Positions 12,818 through 33,408 of a DNA stretch of 64,000 bases are shown one piece after another. The stretch is from Ailanthus altissimus (lineage: Eukaryota > Streptophyta > Magnoliopsida > Sapindales > Simaroubaceae): contig OX327706.1 of NCBI GenBank assembly GCA_946807835.1, forward strand, positions 20,263,001-20,327,000, written 5' to 3'. The translations under genes were made by a program, and so were the position numbers. The notes below the pieces were generated by a model. That model had not been told where the DNA came from and did not search any database. It was given only the letters and a program-made list of their open reading frames with translations. How positions within the stretch are numbered: position 1 is the first letter of the stretch; each line of letters starts with the position of its first letter.

Positions 12818-13649
12818 AATGTTTCCAGTATCATCATCCATCCATTCATCACACATCATGGCCATGTAATTTCCTTTGGTGGTTCCATCATCATGCAGTC
12901 CATTTTTCTCGATCATGAGTTTCACGAGAAGGAGCTTTCTTAAGAAATATACACACATATACATATATATATATATATATAAATCAATATATAAAAATTT
13001 TAAAATCCCTTTTACGTTTGAAAACAAATCGAATTTTAATTGATAAAACTGAAGTGCGACGTGGCAAAATGGGGGCCGTTACTTTCGGGGGGCAAGTCCC
13101 AGGAATATCGGCCGTTTGATTAAGTAGGGCTGCAAAAGCGGCTTGCTATTTTTTTTTTTTTTGAAACAGCAGTGAAAATGATCAGTGAAATACTGGTAGC
13201 GTGGATTTTCCGATCACAGTCATCGTTATCAGAATCCTGGATCCCGAATCTAGATGGGGCTTAGATGGACGGTCATGATTGCCTCATTCACGGGGTAGCT
13301 CGCTATAATAACATAGATTTGGTGATAAAAAGGCTAATACGGTGAAAAAGGAATATGTCAGTGTATATAGCAGAGGGGCTCTTATTTTCAATGGGCAGCC
13401 CTATCATTGTTCATTCTACACCCCCCCTACTTTTTGAAATGTCATCATCTCTTTTTTATTTTTATCGAAATCAGCGATGGGAAGTAATCCAACTGTTAGC
13501 CACTTGTTTTAAACTTAATCCACCTGATTTAGTTCTTTCTCCAAAAGGATATGAACCATAAAGTAAAGAAAAATATGTCCTCCCCTTTCCCTGGTCTATT
13601 TGGAAGTAAATTTAGTCATATTGTTTTCCAAAAGAAGAAAAAGGACATT
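12161..13649. other. HLS1 upstream region with microsatellites
   Basis: Noncoding. A CT run lies at 12,785-12,812 (GA on the HLS1 strand, a type of repeat bound by BPC/GAGA factors in plants) and a CA/TA run at 12,950-12,981. An ACGTGGC core, as in ABRE/G-box elements, occurs near 13,059. No gene is seen. Confidence 0.45.
12785..12812. repeat. (CT)n microsatellite
   Basis: Uninterrupted CT dinucleotides about 850 bases upstream of the HLS1 start. Confidence 0.95.
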
Positions 13650-13834
13650 TTAAATAGAATAATATTATTAATTTTAAATTATATTTAAAAAATAATATGT
13701 TAAATAATTATTAAATAATAAAATTATATAAAATTTAAAATTATCTATTATATTATTTCACTTTTTAATAATTAATTATTTGAGATATTATTTTTTTTAT
13801 ACAATTTAAAATATCTAATATTATTCTTTTAAAT
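13650..13834. repeat. MITE with long terminal inverted repeats
   Basis: The two halves are near-perfect reverse complements over roughly 50-60 bases. The left end reads TTTAAATAGAATAATATTA and the right end, reversed, ATTTAAAAGAATAATATTA. The element is about 185 bp and almost all A/T. Its interior (GAAATAATATAATA on the minus strand) matches 2,341 onward in the 2,249-2,606 element. Confidence 0.7.
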
Positions 13835-16800
13835 ATAATATGTTTCATTTCATATCCATTTACTTTTAAGTGTGAAAACTGAGTTAAGTCTATTGTAATT
13901 AATTAGTGAGCATAAATTTTTTTAAATATATAAAACAATGTCTTTTTTTAATAAACCCATAAAATATTATTAAAAATCAAACTGTGTTTTTTTTTTATAA
14001 AAAAAGTTATTAATTTATTCTTACTACGTAAGGGGTTAGTTGAAAAATAAATAAAATGATGTGTATAGAGTGGTTCCACTTCCACATAATTGAATTGACG
14101 ATGTAGCAGAGAAATTACATGCGACAGTATCATCTCTTTTTAAGAGTGTTTAATTGGAGGCCATAAAACGGCTTTGACAATGATTGAGGCTTTTAAAAGA
14201 AACGAGGAGACGTAACATTAAATTTGGTTTTAATTAATTAATTAATTAATTATTGGTGCTTCCATCGCAACATAAGAACCGTTTGATATTTAATTAATCA
14301 AATATTGTTCCTTGTGAGTAATGACCCAAAAATTATTGGACTTATTATAACAAACTATTGGAGAAGGAAAACGAGAGGAAAGGCAATGACGAGTGATTAG
14401 AAACTCCAAATGAAGTTTCTCTTCATACGTATATATATTTGTACAAAATACAACATACATTTCATTGTACGGTGATGAGAACATCTAACCAAATCATTTT
14501 TTTTTTTAAATCTATGATGATCATATATATATATATATATATATATAAATTATAAGTGGGACCCTACTTTTGACGGGTCCCGTCGAAATATCTACGTGGG
14601 TTTGTGTCGTGGAGTTGTTAGGGGACTATTATTGGGTGTGACGATGATAATTGATATGAACTCCCCTCCAATTGGAGATTGACAATTATTTGTTACTAAG
14701 TATTGTTTTTTAAGATATAATGCTAAAGTTGATGTAAGAAATGATGAATCATGTGTCAACACATTAAATTTTTAATCCACCAATAATTTTGTTTTAAATA
14801 TAATTAGTGGTTAAGTGGATAATGGATGGTAAAGTCCATATATAATTGAAGATCCCGGGTTTTTATAAATCAAATGTGGCAAAATAGAAGATGTACTTTT
14901 GAGCCTTGAATTTTGTTCATAAGTACTTATTTAAATGTTATCTTCGGTTGCCAAGGGTTGGTGACCATTTTAGAAGTCATTCAATTTTAAATTAGCTAGA
15001 TCAAGATAATGAAAGTTGAAATTAGGCAATACATAATCAGAATGAAACCAATGTAGTATGGGTAATTAAGTAATAATGTTATAAGTTAATATAATTTTCT
15101 CATTTCATTCACAAAAAAAAAAAAAAATCTATTGAACTCAATAAGATATAATTTTCCTCTTATGTATTATCTTCTCATAGAAATTCACTCAAGAAACTTT
15201 AATTTTGATATATTGAATGCATATATTCAAATATCTATTTCCAGAAATTATCTTAGTAATGTAAAATGTATTAAGAAATTTGTGGTAGTACGATATTAAA
15301 ATTAAGTATGATGATATTGCATTTTTCACACCACGTACGTGGAATAGCTCAAACAACCTGCAAGCTGACAAAGGAAAGCCGAACAATGCCAATCCAATGG
15401 CAAGAGGGGAAGTTGAAGAAGTTGATAATGAATGGGGACAATGACAAAAGAAAAAAAAAACGGGGGATCAATGATGAGGACGATGACAGCATTGACGATG
15501 ATATATTTATATAGTAATATTTAGAGCAACAATAAAATGAAAATTGCACCTAGTTGTTTGTCAACGGTAAAGTTTGTGCACCTTAACTTTAAGTTAGGGG
15601 TTAGAATACCTTAATTAGGATCATTTTAATTGATAGTTTTAACTTCTTTAATTATTGGGAGGCAATTTTAGTTGATTATTTTTGTAATTAGTTGATATTG
15701 GAGTTGTAATATTATAATTATTTGTGATTTGAATTGGGATTTGTAATTGAGATGTAATACTTAGCGATTTGTAATTGAAATGTGATAAAATAATAATAAT
15801 ATAAAAAAATAAAATGAGAATTATAGAGATGAAAATGATAATGACATATGCATGTATATGCATAAAAATAGTATTGCTAATTATAGTAAATATGATAAGC
15901 TGATTTTAGATAAATTAACTTAAAAAGGGTCATAGACTACTAGAAAAAAGCTTTTGTTGTTTGAAATGATTGCTAGTCAAAATATGGTTGGCAGAGGCAT
16001 ATTACAAAACTTAATGTTCTCACTTTGAAGGGGGAAAAAAAAGACGGGGGATTAGAATAAAGTGACAAAAAATAAATAAGTCAAGATGAGATTCTTGATC
16101 ATCATTATTTAATCTTTATTCGATCAAGGTGATCCTAAGAATTCACAAACATTTTACGGACCATATGATTCTTTATATAGACTATTGTCGGGTCTCCATC
16201 AAATTTGGAATCAAATTAACGAGATATTTGAAAATATTGATATGCTAATTAAAGAACTAAAACCTCCATTTATTGACCAACTTAGGCTAAGAATAATTCT
16301 TAAGAGCAGCAGGGCCTCCCGTTCAAGATATTGTCCCGAATCTCACTTAATTAAGAGTTAATTAAACAAAGAATTATTATACTTTGATTGGATCTAGCAT
16401 GAAAAAATTGCCCCGGTGATGATGACGAAAGAGCTTACGGGCACGATAATCATAATATAAACACATGATTCTCGCGTCGATTCTGGCTTTTGTTCCATAT
16501 CTTCCTGTTAAAATTTCATTCTTGATCAACTTTGAGAGATTGATTAGGTCGATAATGGATCAACTAAACCCATGTTTAGTGAACTCAATATATGAGTTGT
16601 CTATATTGGCCAATGAATTGTAAGAACTTCAAAAAAAAGAAAATAATAATTAGGGTTCAGTGCATGCAGGACCACTACGTCGTTTGAATCGACATATAAA
16701 CCCTAATACCAAGACTATGTTTATAATAATAATAATAATAATAATTGTATTAACAAACTTTTATGATGCTCAATTTCATGATTTAAAATATCTTAGGCAG

Positions 16801-19549
16801 TCAAAAGGCAACATGGGTCCTCGACACGTATCATGTTTACATACGTTTCACCTCGATGAAAAAATAATTGGAGATAGAAACAGTTAGAGACAAATGCCAA
16901 GACAATTGCCTCGAAACGATAATGAGAGAGATCTTGTTCCCTTTTGTGTAATCTGATATATTAGCCGTACACCACCTTTTTAACCCATCATATACTAATG
17001 AATATTGGTTGCGAAGCACAACTAGCATTGTAGGGCCAGGGACAAACAGCAAGGTCTTGCCCTGGAATTTGTTTCTTCTTTCTTCGATATCATGAGAACA
17101 TGAAGAAATTAGGGCGACGATTTGAGAGAGCTTGATCGTGGCCAAACCCAACATGAAAAGAGTAAACAAAATAACAACTAGGCAACATGTTCACTACCAT
17201 CTTGCACATTGTCTTGTTTAATGGGAACGAAGTGATAACAAGGTTGTTAACGGAGGTGATTAAAAATTGATTAAGACAGTTGGAAAGTTTAGGATTTGAT
17301 CAAGTTGACTGGCTAGACCAGAGGATTATAATGTGGCTCGAGGAATGATATGGGATTAGTTAACTACCCATTTTCTAACTCTTATTTTCCTTCATGATTG
17401 TTTGATTCTGTGTGCTTCTTGTCTAAAGAATACAAAATTGGCCATGACTTGGACAGGTTCCACCTAGGTTCTTTAGCATCGAGACCTTCAAATTGACCCG
17501 GAGAAACTGATAAAAATAAGAAATAAAAATTTCTTGAGTCCAGAAAGTATAGAAGCTGGGGATATTATAAGCCAAATGGAACGACCACAAATAGACCCCT
17601 TCTCGTTACATGTTTTAAGGGTCGGTGACATAAGATAAAATCTTGGGTGCTTGACCTTTCGAACCACTACAACTCTACAATGACCTAAAAGTAACCTAGT
17701 AATTAATCTATATCTATTGTTTTTTAAATCTAATTCCAAGGTTAATTAACAAAGGAAAGTCATATTATGCCTGCAACATATAGCTTTGTGTTGAGCTGAG
17801 AGTTGACAGAACCAACTATTTGATGTTGATATACAATTTAAGTGCGGTACAGCTTTGAATGTTGGGGCTTGGCAGAAGAGATTGGAGACATGAAAAGAAC
17901 GGAGATAAGGTGGAATTTGGTTTGTTTTTTATTTTTTTGACAGCGTCAAAAGAGATCGCTGTTGTGTTGTGCGGGGGGACGTATTTGAATCGAAGGGGTA
18001 GCTGAAGATCGAGCTGTCAATTCATATAAAATTTGTAATTTAGCGAGAAATTGTTTCTGTAACTTTGTTTGGTAAGAGTCCGACACCAGGGTGCGGCCCT
18101 GGCTCGGCCGAATCCCCAAGATTTTGCACCATGTCTCCTCATTGAGACGTGCCCATTTGCCCATTACCTATCCCATATCATTTCCATTAGCAACTAGCTA
18201 TTAGCTTTTGTGATATATCGATCGATCCACTGCTCCATGCATTATATTCTTTCATATAATTTTCTGAAATGACCTTTCAATTCATCATGAAACGTGACAC
18301 TCAAAAAAAAATAATTCATCATGACACGTGGACAACATGCATTTGACCATATACAGTCAGCATATGATGACAAAATCACAATCGTCCATGTACATTTGTA
18401 CGTACGTTATATTTATCAAAGTTTATATGTATCTATATATACTTTTTGGAAGCTATATATCTGTCATTTAAGTAAAAGCCAAGTTCTGGTGGGACTATGT
18501 AAGCAGGTTTGGTTTCCATCTTCAACTTGGCCTCAGGTAAACCAAATTCAAAAGCGGTGACGTCAATTCGACTTGCATACTCTTTAACTCCAAATCTAAT
18601 TTTCACTTGCTACAAAAAAATTTCCCTTAATCTGAAATTTTTTTAAACTTTGAAAATATCTTATCACGTGTTCCTAAATAACAATTTATGATTGAGATTT
18701 GATTTTTGTTTGAATATATTCTTACCTAGCTAATAACCATCAATTATAAGCTCAAAATTGAAAGAGAATATGGATCCTATTTATAAAATATCAACAAGTG
18801 GTATTTGTAATATTTCCAATCAAGTAAAAGAACCAGAGCTTAGGGCTGCTTTGCATTCATATCAAAAATTTAAAAGGTTTTGCAAATATATTGTATACGT
18901 ACAAGAATACGTTGGTATGGGTAATTAAGATATATTTCGTATTAAAATTACTCGGGTTATAATATTAATGTTTAGAATATGTTATTAAAAGTGAGAAGAA
19001 AGAGGTTTTTGGTGTAATTTAGATGATCGTCAATGCATTTCGTGTTTATAATTATTTGAATTTGAAAATAAAAATTAATATTTAATGGATAAAAAAATTT
19101 ATCTTCATTTAATTTTTTTTTAAACAAAAAAAAAAAATTGAGATAAGAGAGAAAACGCAACAAGACAAAAAGTACTGAAACGGAAAGCATGGGACTAAAG
19201 GTATAGGGCTCGTCCCATTGCGTTTGCGGATAAGAACAAATTCAGAAGCCTTGCCAGTTGCCACGTCCCTTATTCAGCACCCATATCAGTATCACTATCA
19301 CATCATCGTATGCCCATTATCATCATCATGATCATCATCCACAGGCCATGGCCATACCATGTTGTTTTTAACTTCGATATTCGCAGTATCACAATTTCTG
19401 AATTCTGAAACTACGAAAGCCTTATTTGTTTTATAATGAGCGACGACATTAGGGCAACTAGCCCTCACCCCTCAGTCTTCCCATCTACAAATATAAGTAA
19501 TTAGGTTACTTTATAAGTCCATGGGTACATTGTTATATATGTGCAGCAT
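13835..19549. other. Intergenic region without a recognised gene
   Basis: I find no supported gene. Simple repeats include (AATT)n near 14,232 and (AT)n at 14,523-14,548. A GC-rich patch at about 18,070-18,125 (CCAGGGTGCGGCCCTGG) stands out from its surroundings but matches no family I know. Open frames in the 16.8-17.2 kb and 17.5-18.2 kb parts have no recognisable motif. Confidence 0.45.
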
Positions 19550-19960
19550 CAAAATTAAATTATTAATTTAACATATTAAAATTTTATTTTTAATATTAAT
19601 ATTAAATTTTTATTTATTAATTTAAATTTTTGAGTTGAGTAATAAATTAATATAATATTAAAGTCAAGATATTAAGTTTAAATTTTTATTTTTTTAAATT
19701 AATTTTTTAATTAAATTATTATTTTTTTTTAAAGAGAGATTCACCTCATTCAGACTTACTTAAATTTATATTTTGAATTTATGTTTCATGTAAAAGTGAT
19801 TATTAAAAATTTATCTTTAATATTTATTTAAATATATTCAAATTCATATTTTACATAAAAATAATTATTAAAAATTTATCTTTAATATTAATATTAAATT
19901 TTTATCTATCAATTTAAAATTTTAAATTAAATGATAAATTAATAAAACATTTTCATACCG
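19550..19960. repeat. Dispersed AT-rich repeat, copy 1
   Basis: This shares a similar layout with 31,555-31,860, including ATTCAGACTTACTTAAATTT (copy 2: ATTCAGACTTACTCAAATTT), preceded in both by a TTCA(C/T)CT motif and followed by TTTATCTTTAATATT-type stretches. It has no coding capacity. An uncharacterised transposon remnant is likely. Confidence 0.55.
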
Positions 19961-22340
19961 TACGTGTTTAAAATATAAGTAAAATTATAAGTGTATTCGA
20001 ATTGGACTTATGTGTAAAGAACTTATTATGCGTAATGGTGCGGTAGATGAGGTCGATGGTCCCCTCAATGCAGGTACCCTGAATCGGATTACATGCCAAA
20101 TGTCTCTTAAACGACATGAGCTTCAAGATTCCTATGTCTTAATTCTGTCTCCAATTATTAACTCCTCCATTTAGACCCTCTTACTCTCTGTTCTAAACGC
20201 TTGTATGCCACGCTCCCGTTTCGATGACCGACAGCCTTGATTTTTTGAATTTTGCATGTTCTGACTAATATGCACGCGCATTGAGTGCGTGGTTTAATCA
20301 ATTATGGGCGTGAGAAGACACCCCTTAAATTATAAGGACACATCCCTTAAGCCGGTGGATTTGTGGGAGGGGGGATTAAGGGCAAAATGAAAAAGGGATT
20401 GGGGGACCGTGGGAGTAGGGGAATTGTAGTAGGCACAAGGGCCCATGATGAATACGATGAGGATTAGAAAATAGAATGGTACTTGGGCATTTATTTGCCC
20501 ATCAACTAAATTTTTGGTACAGATTTTGTCTTTTCACTTTCGATACAACTTGACGAAGGTGGGGATCTTTGTCTTTCAAAGAGTCAACTCTCTCTCTCTC
20601 TCTCTCTCTAGTCTTGCGGCAATTCGACCTTTAAAAGGGAATTCGCCACTGTTGCCCACCTGTACTTTCTCTGCCCAACTTCATCGTGAAGTAACCACAT
20701 TAACAATTATCATGCAACAATAATAAATAAATTAATAAAACTCCTTTGCCAATCGTCAAAAATTGTTTAGATAGTACAAGAGATTAAATGTTGAAACTTG
20801 GAATATTGTATAAGTAAGACTTAATGAAAGTTTGGGGGCTTAGTTTTAATAAATATTTAAATGGATTTTAAAAACAAATTCAAAATTAACAAGAGTGAAA
20901 AAGAAGTAAAATTCCATTATAAATAGTTGAGATTAGAATGAAACAGAAAATTAAGGCAGAAAAATAAAAGAAAATGGTTGTCAGAGAACATTATTTTGCA
21001 GCCATCCATGATCCAACCCTAGTCTCTGTTATTTTTATTTTTTATTTTAATTTTATAAACGTTGTAGTCAACTCGACAGTCAATTCCATTTTCGAGGCCT
21101 CACCAGTCAACCCTCAACCCCCCGCGGCTGCGGCCTGCCTGCTGTTAATGCATAAGGGCGTTTCTTTATCCTTGCCGAATAACTCCATAATTTAATTTTT
21201 TTATAAAAAAAAATTAATATATAAATATATATATATATAATTAATTTAATGAACGGTAAAACCTATTGTTTAACGAACTCCAAAATATTATTTAATATTG
21301 TTAAAATAATATTAATATATTATAAAATATTAACACGTGTTTAAAATCTCACAAAATAATAAGTTTCGTTAGTCATTAAACTAATTACATATATATATAT
21401 ATGTTGAAACAAGAAAAGCAATTCTTAAAGACAATTCGGAAATCACGAGTCTTTCTCAAAAATATTTGTATCATAAAATTTTGACATATTTATTTTAATT
21501 TAAAAATTAGTTAATAATATTAACTACGTTGATAAAGCAAAAAAAGTTATAAAAAATATTATATTATTTTATAAATAGTGATACACTATAAGTTTTTTTT
21601 TTCTAAAATAAAATTTTCATTCCATAAATCAATAGATACAAAAGTTTGAAATGGAGCATCCTCCATCCAGATAATAAATAGGCTTTACAACTAAAAGAAC
21701 AATTTTGGCACGTATACATTTTATATCACAATAAATTTCAATGCCCCAATATAACATTTAAAATGAAATTTACAAAAAATCCATCATAATAAACATTTGA
21801 AAGGAGCTGATGAGATATTGTAAAAGTCAAGAAGTGCTATTCAAAGCAACCCACATTAACAAATCTCGTGCACAATTACTAATCGAGCTCAATGGAAAAA
21901 AAAAAAAAAAAAAACTCTGCCACTCCTCCTTTGACCCCTCACCATTATTTTTGGACCTTCTTCCTAATATTGTAATGGAAGATTTACATAAAATATTCTA
22001 ATACTAAATATTTTTTAGATCTGGACCAAAAAGTTACAAATCTGGAGAGTAGCTATCATAAAATGCTAACAAACACCACTATCTAAGAACAAAGTCTAAG
22101 TGGAGAAACTCCACTATAGGTAGAAGCCTAAGTGGAAGAAAGTCCATACTAAATAGAAATCTAGATAATAATTTATTTCCCTCGTAAAGGAAAAGGCAAC
22201 AAAAAAAAAAGGGCAAAGAAACAGAAAATGAGAAAAGCCATCTTCCATTGAGAGATCAAGAACTGCTCTTTTCGGCGGAAACAGGGTAGATAAGTGTTTA
22301 TTATAGAGAGAGAAAGTAGAGCTTGCTACATTACATAGAA
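19961..22340. other. Intergenic region; possible retroelement tail near 21,600
   Basis: A CT microsatellite lies at 20,588-20,609. On the minus strand, 21,700 to 21,590 reads like the A-rich 3' end of a non-LTR element (TTTATGGAATGAAAATTTTA, then a run of about ten A). A 17-A run at 21,896-21,913 may be another tail. No gene is recognised. Confidence 0.35.
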
Positions 22341-22535
22341 GAAATACAAACTTTATATTTTAATTGATGTGTCATTTTGTATCTCAATTAATGTATCACC
22401 TATCTGAATATAATTAATAACTTTTTATTAACATGATAATTACATAATATTGTTAAAGTTGTACAATAATATAAAAAAATGGGCACATAAAATGTCACAG
22501 AGTTGGGATATTGTAAACATAACATTATTCTTATT
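22341..22535. repeat. MITE-like repeat related to 6,396-6,615
   Basis: It shares ACTTTTTATTAACATGATAA with the 6.4 kb copy (ACTTTTTATTAATATAATAA) and ends in ATAACATTATTCTT, matching that copy's right end. The internal differences in the shared block are transitions. Confidence 0.5.
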
Positions 22536-24103
22536 TTACTAATTGATTCCATTAAAAATTAAATTTCTATTCGCCAAAATGGAAATGATACACTTTTTTT
22601 TTTGGAAAAAGAATGATACACATTTCGAACAAGGCATCAGCAGAAACTGTCTGCAATGAATGAGCGCATTATGGCAAATTGCATGTAACGGATATACCAA
22701 CGTTAGTCTGAATTAATGGTAGGCAGAGTGGAGAGGCTGTTACAACTCAAGTCACAGAATTTAAGGCAAAAGGCCCATAAACTTCATGCCATTATCAGGC
22801 AATAACATATAAAGACAGAATATAGTAAGGAAACGGTTCAATTTTTTCACCAGAGAACAACATTGGCGAACAAATAATGAGACATGAATTACGTGAGCAG
22901 GATTCAATTTCAGAGCTTCGGTTAATTTGGAATCTTCCATTGGCCATTCACTTTTTCTAGAGATGATTCTTTTGTTTGGTAGTAGCCAATCAGAAATTGT
23001 GATTTTAAAAGCACACCCCACCCCACCCCCTGCGGAAATCGCCATGCAATGCTGATGCACGATTCTCGTTTCTGCCGTTGCTCTAAGCGTGACCGTACCA
23101 AAATGAAGAAATGTAACCGAAGAATAAAAGGACAGTTAATTGTAGGAGCAAACAGCTAGCGATCATTTAATGATGAAAAACAGACTCCATACGGTTTTAA
23201 TAAAAACACAAAAAGGTTATAATTATGGTTGGAAAGGCATCGTTCCAAAAGTTAAAAAAATTATGGTTGGCAAAATCCGAATCAACTTACAAATTACGCA
23301 CACAGCGATGAATAAAAGCGGATCGAACCTAGCGAATAAATAAGGAACAAAGAAAGTGGTCCACAGAATTTTTGCTATCTATCCGCCCAAGAAGGAGAAA
23401 GCGCCCAAAATGGCCATTTAAGTAAGAAATAGAGATCAATCTCTTATCTTTGCGGATGGCCCAATTAGGTGAGTAATTGAACCCCACAATCAGGCCATTG
23501 AGACGTATATAGTATTACCTAAAAAACAAAACCACATTGACAGTGGGAACGAACAAATTTGTATAACATAACAATCAGTTGAAAGTAATAGACTAGGTGA
23601 ATTTCTAACAACATTCTCAACTTCGTCAAATTTGAGAAAAGCTGTAAGAACTTTAATTCGCCTTCTGATCTTATCTAAGGTTACAACATTATATATATAC
23701 AGTGAACATCCTAGCAAATTATCAAGTAAATAATAACAATAAAGTAAGATCAACATGACAAATTTTCCATTTGGAGGATATAACATCCATGATATCTTCT
23801 GATGAAATCAGATAAAAAATCATTCACAAGTTGGGAGCACACATAAAACTACCCACAACAAGAAGACAGATTTAGAGGTTTTAAGTTTTTTTTTTTTTTT
23901 TAAAAAAGAAAATTAATAAAAAGAAGCTTAAATGAAGAAAAGGGAAAAAGAGTGGCAGGGGGTAATCTTTTTTTTTTTTTTTAAATAGTTTTGTGACAAC
24001 GGCAACAAAGAAACCACCCTTCAAAAGGTTCAGCAGAGTTACAGGGAAAGACCACCATGGTCAAGGAAAACATCAATCTTAACAGCATCTCAAATTGAGC
24101 ATT
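22536..24103. other. 3' flank of the CK2 alpha gene
   Basis: Noncoding. The part nearest 24,103 should hold the 3' UTR of the minus-strand kinase gene. T-runs at about 23,888 and 23,967 (A-runs on the gene strand) are simple repeats. An open frame at 22,761-23,060 has no recognisable domain. Confidence 0.4.
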
Positions 24104-30819
<6,716 letters not shown>

Positions 30820-31399
30820 CTATTTAGCCAAATAAAAAGTTAGCCGGAACGGGAATCGGTTTTTCTTTTTATTATTATGTGTCATTTTCATTGAGTCACG
30901 CTGTACTTACCGTCCCAAAATTTCCACCTCAAACAAATCATGGATTAACTGAATAATGTTTGACGTAAAAAAATTTATCATTAAATTACTTCGTTGTTTG
31001 CTAATTATTTGACGCAAAAAAAATTTAAAATAATATTTAAATAAAATAAATATTTTAGAACAACATTCAAGTAATATAGCATTATTTTTTATAAAAAAAA
31101 TTACTTTTCCTTTTTATACTTTTTTTTTTCTCCTTCTGTTATTTAACGACGTCGGCTTTCTGTTGGTTTGTTTTTCCACTTTTAGAAATGATGATTTCGT
31201 TTAAAAAAAAATGATGGTTGTAATTATTATGCTGGACCCTGAATTTAATTGTTGGGCTGGGCAGATCGTTTCTTTTTCTCCAACTTTTTGTTAATTTAAT
31301 GTGAACAAACGATAAAGCATTGCCTATTCAAGGAAGTAAGCGTCTAACATTAATATAATCTCTTTTCAAGTTTTTATTAGAATCCCATCAGATATCAAC
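30820..31399. other. Upstream region of the CK2 alpha gene
   Basis: Noncoding, AT-rich. It should hold the promoter and 5' UTR of the kinase gene. I could not pick a convincing TATA box. Confidence 0.4.
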
Positions 31400-31545
31400 T
31401 TTTTTTTTTTTTTGAACGGTAAGAACTTTATCATTAAAATAAAACTGGAAACACATCCTGACAAATTTTTACAACATCAAAGTAGGTAAATTTAGCAAAC
31501 TTATGAGCTGAGATCTTGGTATAAATCTTCTAACATAAGAAAATT
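31400..31545 (-). mobile_element. 5'-truncated LINE 3' end with poly(A)
   Basis: On minus, a short frame (SAHKFAKFTYFDVVK) resembles the end of the RNase H domain found in plant LINEs. It is followed by AATGATAAAGTTCTTACCGTTC and a run of 14 A, the usual end of plant L1-like elements. Only the tail is left. Confidence 0.5.
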
Positions 31546-31554
31546 TTGTTATAA

Positions 31555-31860
31555 TTAACTTAAAAAATAATTGTATTATCATTTTTATTAAAAAAATTAT
31601 CTTTATTATTAATATTAAGTCTTTATTTTTTTTGAATTGAACAATATAACATTAAAATCAAGACTTTAAATTTCAATTCTTATGTTTTTTCTTTAATTAA
31701 TTTTTAATTTCAGTTAATTTCTTAATTTTTAAACTTTTAATCAGATAAAAAATTCATCTAATTCAGACTTACTCAAATTTATATTTTTATAAAAAAAATT
31801 ATTATAAATTTATTTTTAACATTAATATTAAACACTCACTTACCAATTTAAACTTTCTTT
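31555..31860. repeat. Dispersed AT-rich repeat, copy 2
   Basis: Same family as 19,550-19,960 (shared ATTCAGACTTACTCAAATTT block and flanks). No coding capacity. Confidence 0.55.
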
Positions 31861-33408
31861 CCAAATAACCTTATCTCCTCTCCAAACAGTCACTCTAAAA
31901 ATTCTTTTTTATATTATTCTTCAAACCTTTATTTTTAAATTTTATTCTTCAAACCCAACATTGTATTTTTAATTTTATTCTTCAAACCCTAACATTATAT
32001 TTTGTAATTTCTCAATTTATTATTAATCGGCCTCACCATCACTCTCTCTCTCAGTATCATGATGAAAGAAGTTTAATTACATAAATTACCCTCCAATACC
32101 AAATTCCTAATTTCACCTATCTCCTCTATCTCAACAAAACTAAATCCCATAGTTGTCAAAATAAAAAGTTAAAGACAAATTTAAATATTACCGGAATTTT
32201 CTCAACAACAAAACTGAACCCTCAGCAAATTCAACAAATAACCAAAAACAATTAAATTAAAACTAAGAAATGCATAAATGTAAAAATAAATAAAGCATAA
32301 ATGCTGTAAAAAAATATTTCCTTGAACACCGCCGCAGTGAGTGTTGGAAGTGAGTTCATTCTGTTGCTGTGAAGAAGGCCGCCACTGCCATGAAGAATGG
32401 TTATGCGTGCCGCCGTTGCCGTGAAGAAGACCAAAATGATTGTGGTTTTTAAGGCTGCTCTAGTTGCCGTTCAAGACACCTACAAAGTCAAACATTGCCG
32501 GCAGATCAAACCTCATCCTTTTTCACTACTGATCATTGCCCAAAAAAGCGAAGCGTAACAAATCCGTAAACCCTTCACTTTTCCGATCCGTCCCTTCAGC
32601 CGCCGCAAACCCTTCACTTTATTAGCCTTCTTCACTGCCGATCATTGCCCGAGACAAACCCATAGGCCTAGTTCTATCAATCACCTAAATGAATGAAGAC
32701 TACGAGCACTGGTCTCTTCTTGGTAGCTTCTTAGTATCAGTTGTGAAGAAAGTGACAGGAAGCCAAAGAAATCTAAAGGTTTTTTTTTGTTTTTTATTTT
32801 TTATGCCATTAAAATATTAAAAAAAATGATATTTATTTAAATATTTATTCTTTATATAAATATAATAATTTAAAGATTAAGAAATTAATTTTTTTATTAA
32901 AAAGTCAATTTTATTTTTTTATGTAAAATTAGTGCTCTCATTTACTGTATAAAAGTAAAATAATCATTTTATCATTTTTTAATGTATAAAAGGACAATTT
33001 AAACTTTCATATAATCTTGTTAATTGTATACAAATTTTAATATATTTATTTTTTAAACTATTAAATATTATTAAAATTAAACTATATTTTAAAAATATTT
33101 ATAATAATATCCATTTTATTTATAAAAAAAAAGGTGAAGGTGGCAAGCTTCCCTATGTTGAGGATACATTTACATGTATAATATTATTAATATTAAGGTT
33201 ATTGTGTTCGTTTTTGCATAAAAACGTATAATTGAATACAAAATAATTTTGTTTAAAAAAAAAAAGCCTTTAATGTAGATATGAACATCTCCTTATAAAA
33301 GTATATGATCATTATTGACTTGATCAATGCAAAATAATATAACAACCCTCTCCAACACAAATCCCCTCAATTGAGAATAGTCACGTGCTTGTTGAATATT
33401 TTTAATTT
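31861..33408. other. Intergenic region with an internally repeated GC-richer block
   Basis: Between about 32,330 and 32,660 there are repeated phrases: GCCGT(T)GCCGTGAAGAAG twice, AAACCCTTCACTTT twice and TGATCATTGCCC/CGATCATTGCCC. It may be transposon-derived. The rest is AT-rich with nothing recognisable. Confidence 0.35.

Noticed and set aside
14804..14880. tRNA-like stretch (TTAAGTGGAT ... CCCGGGTTTT)
   Set aside because: The B box is poor and no cloverleaf can be drawn.
16837..17169. 110-residue frame on minus
   Set aside because: No family similarity and no supporting splice or promoter signals.
22761..23060. 99-residue frame on minus downstream of CK2 alpha
   Set aside because: No motif, and it lies in the likely 3' flank of the kinase gene.
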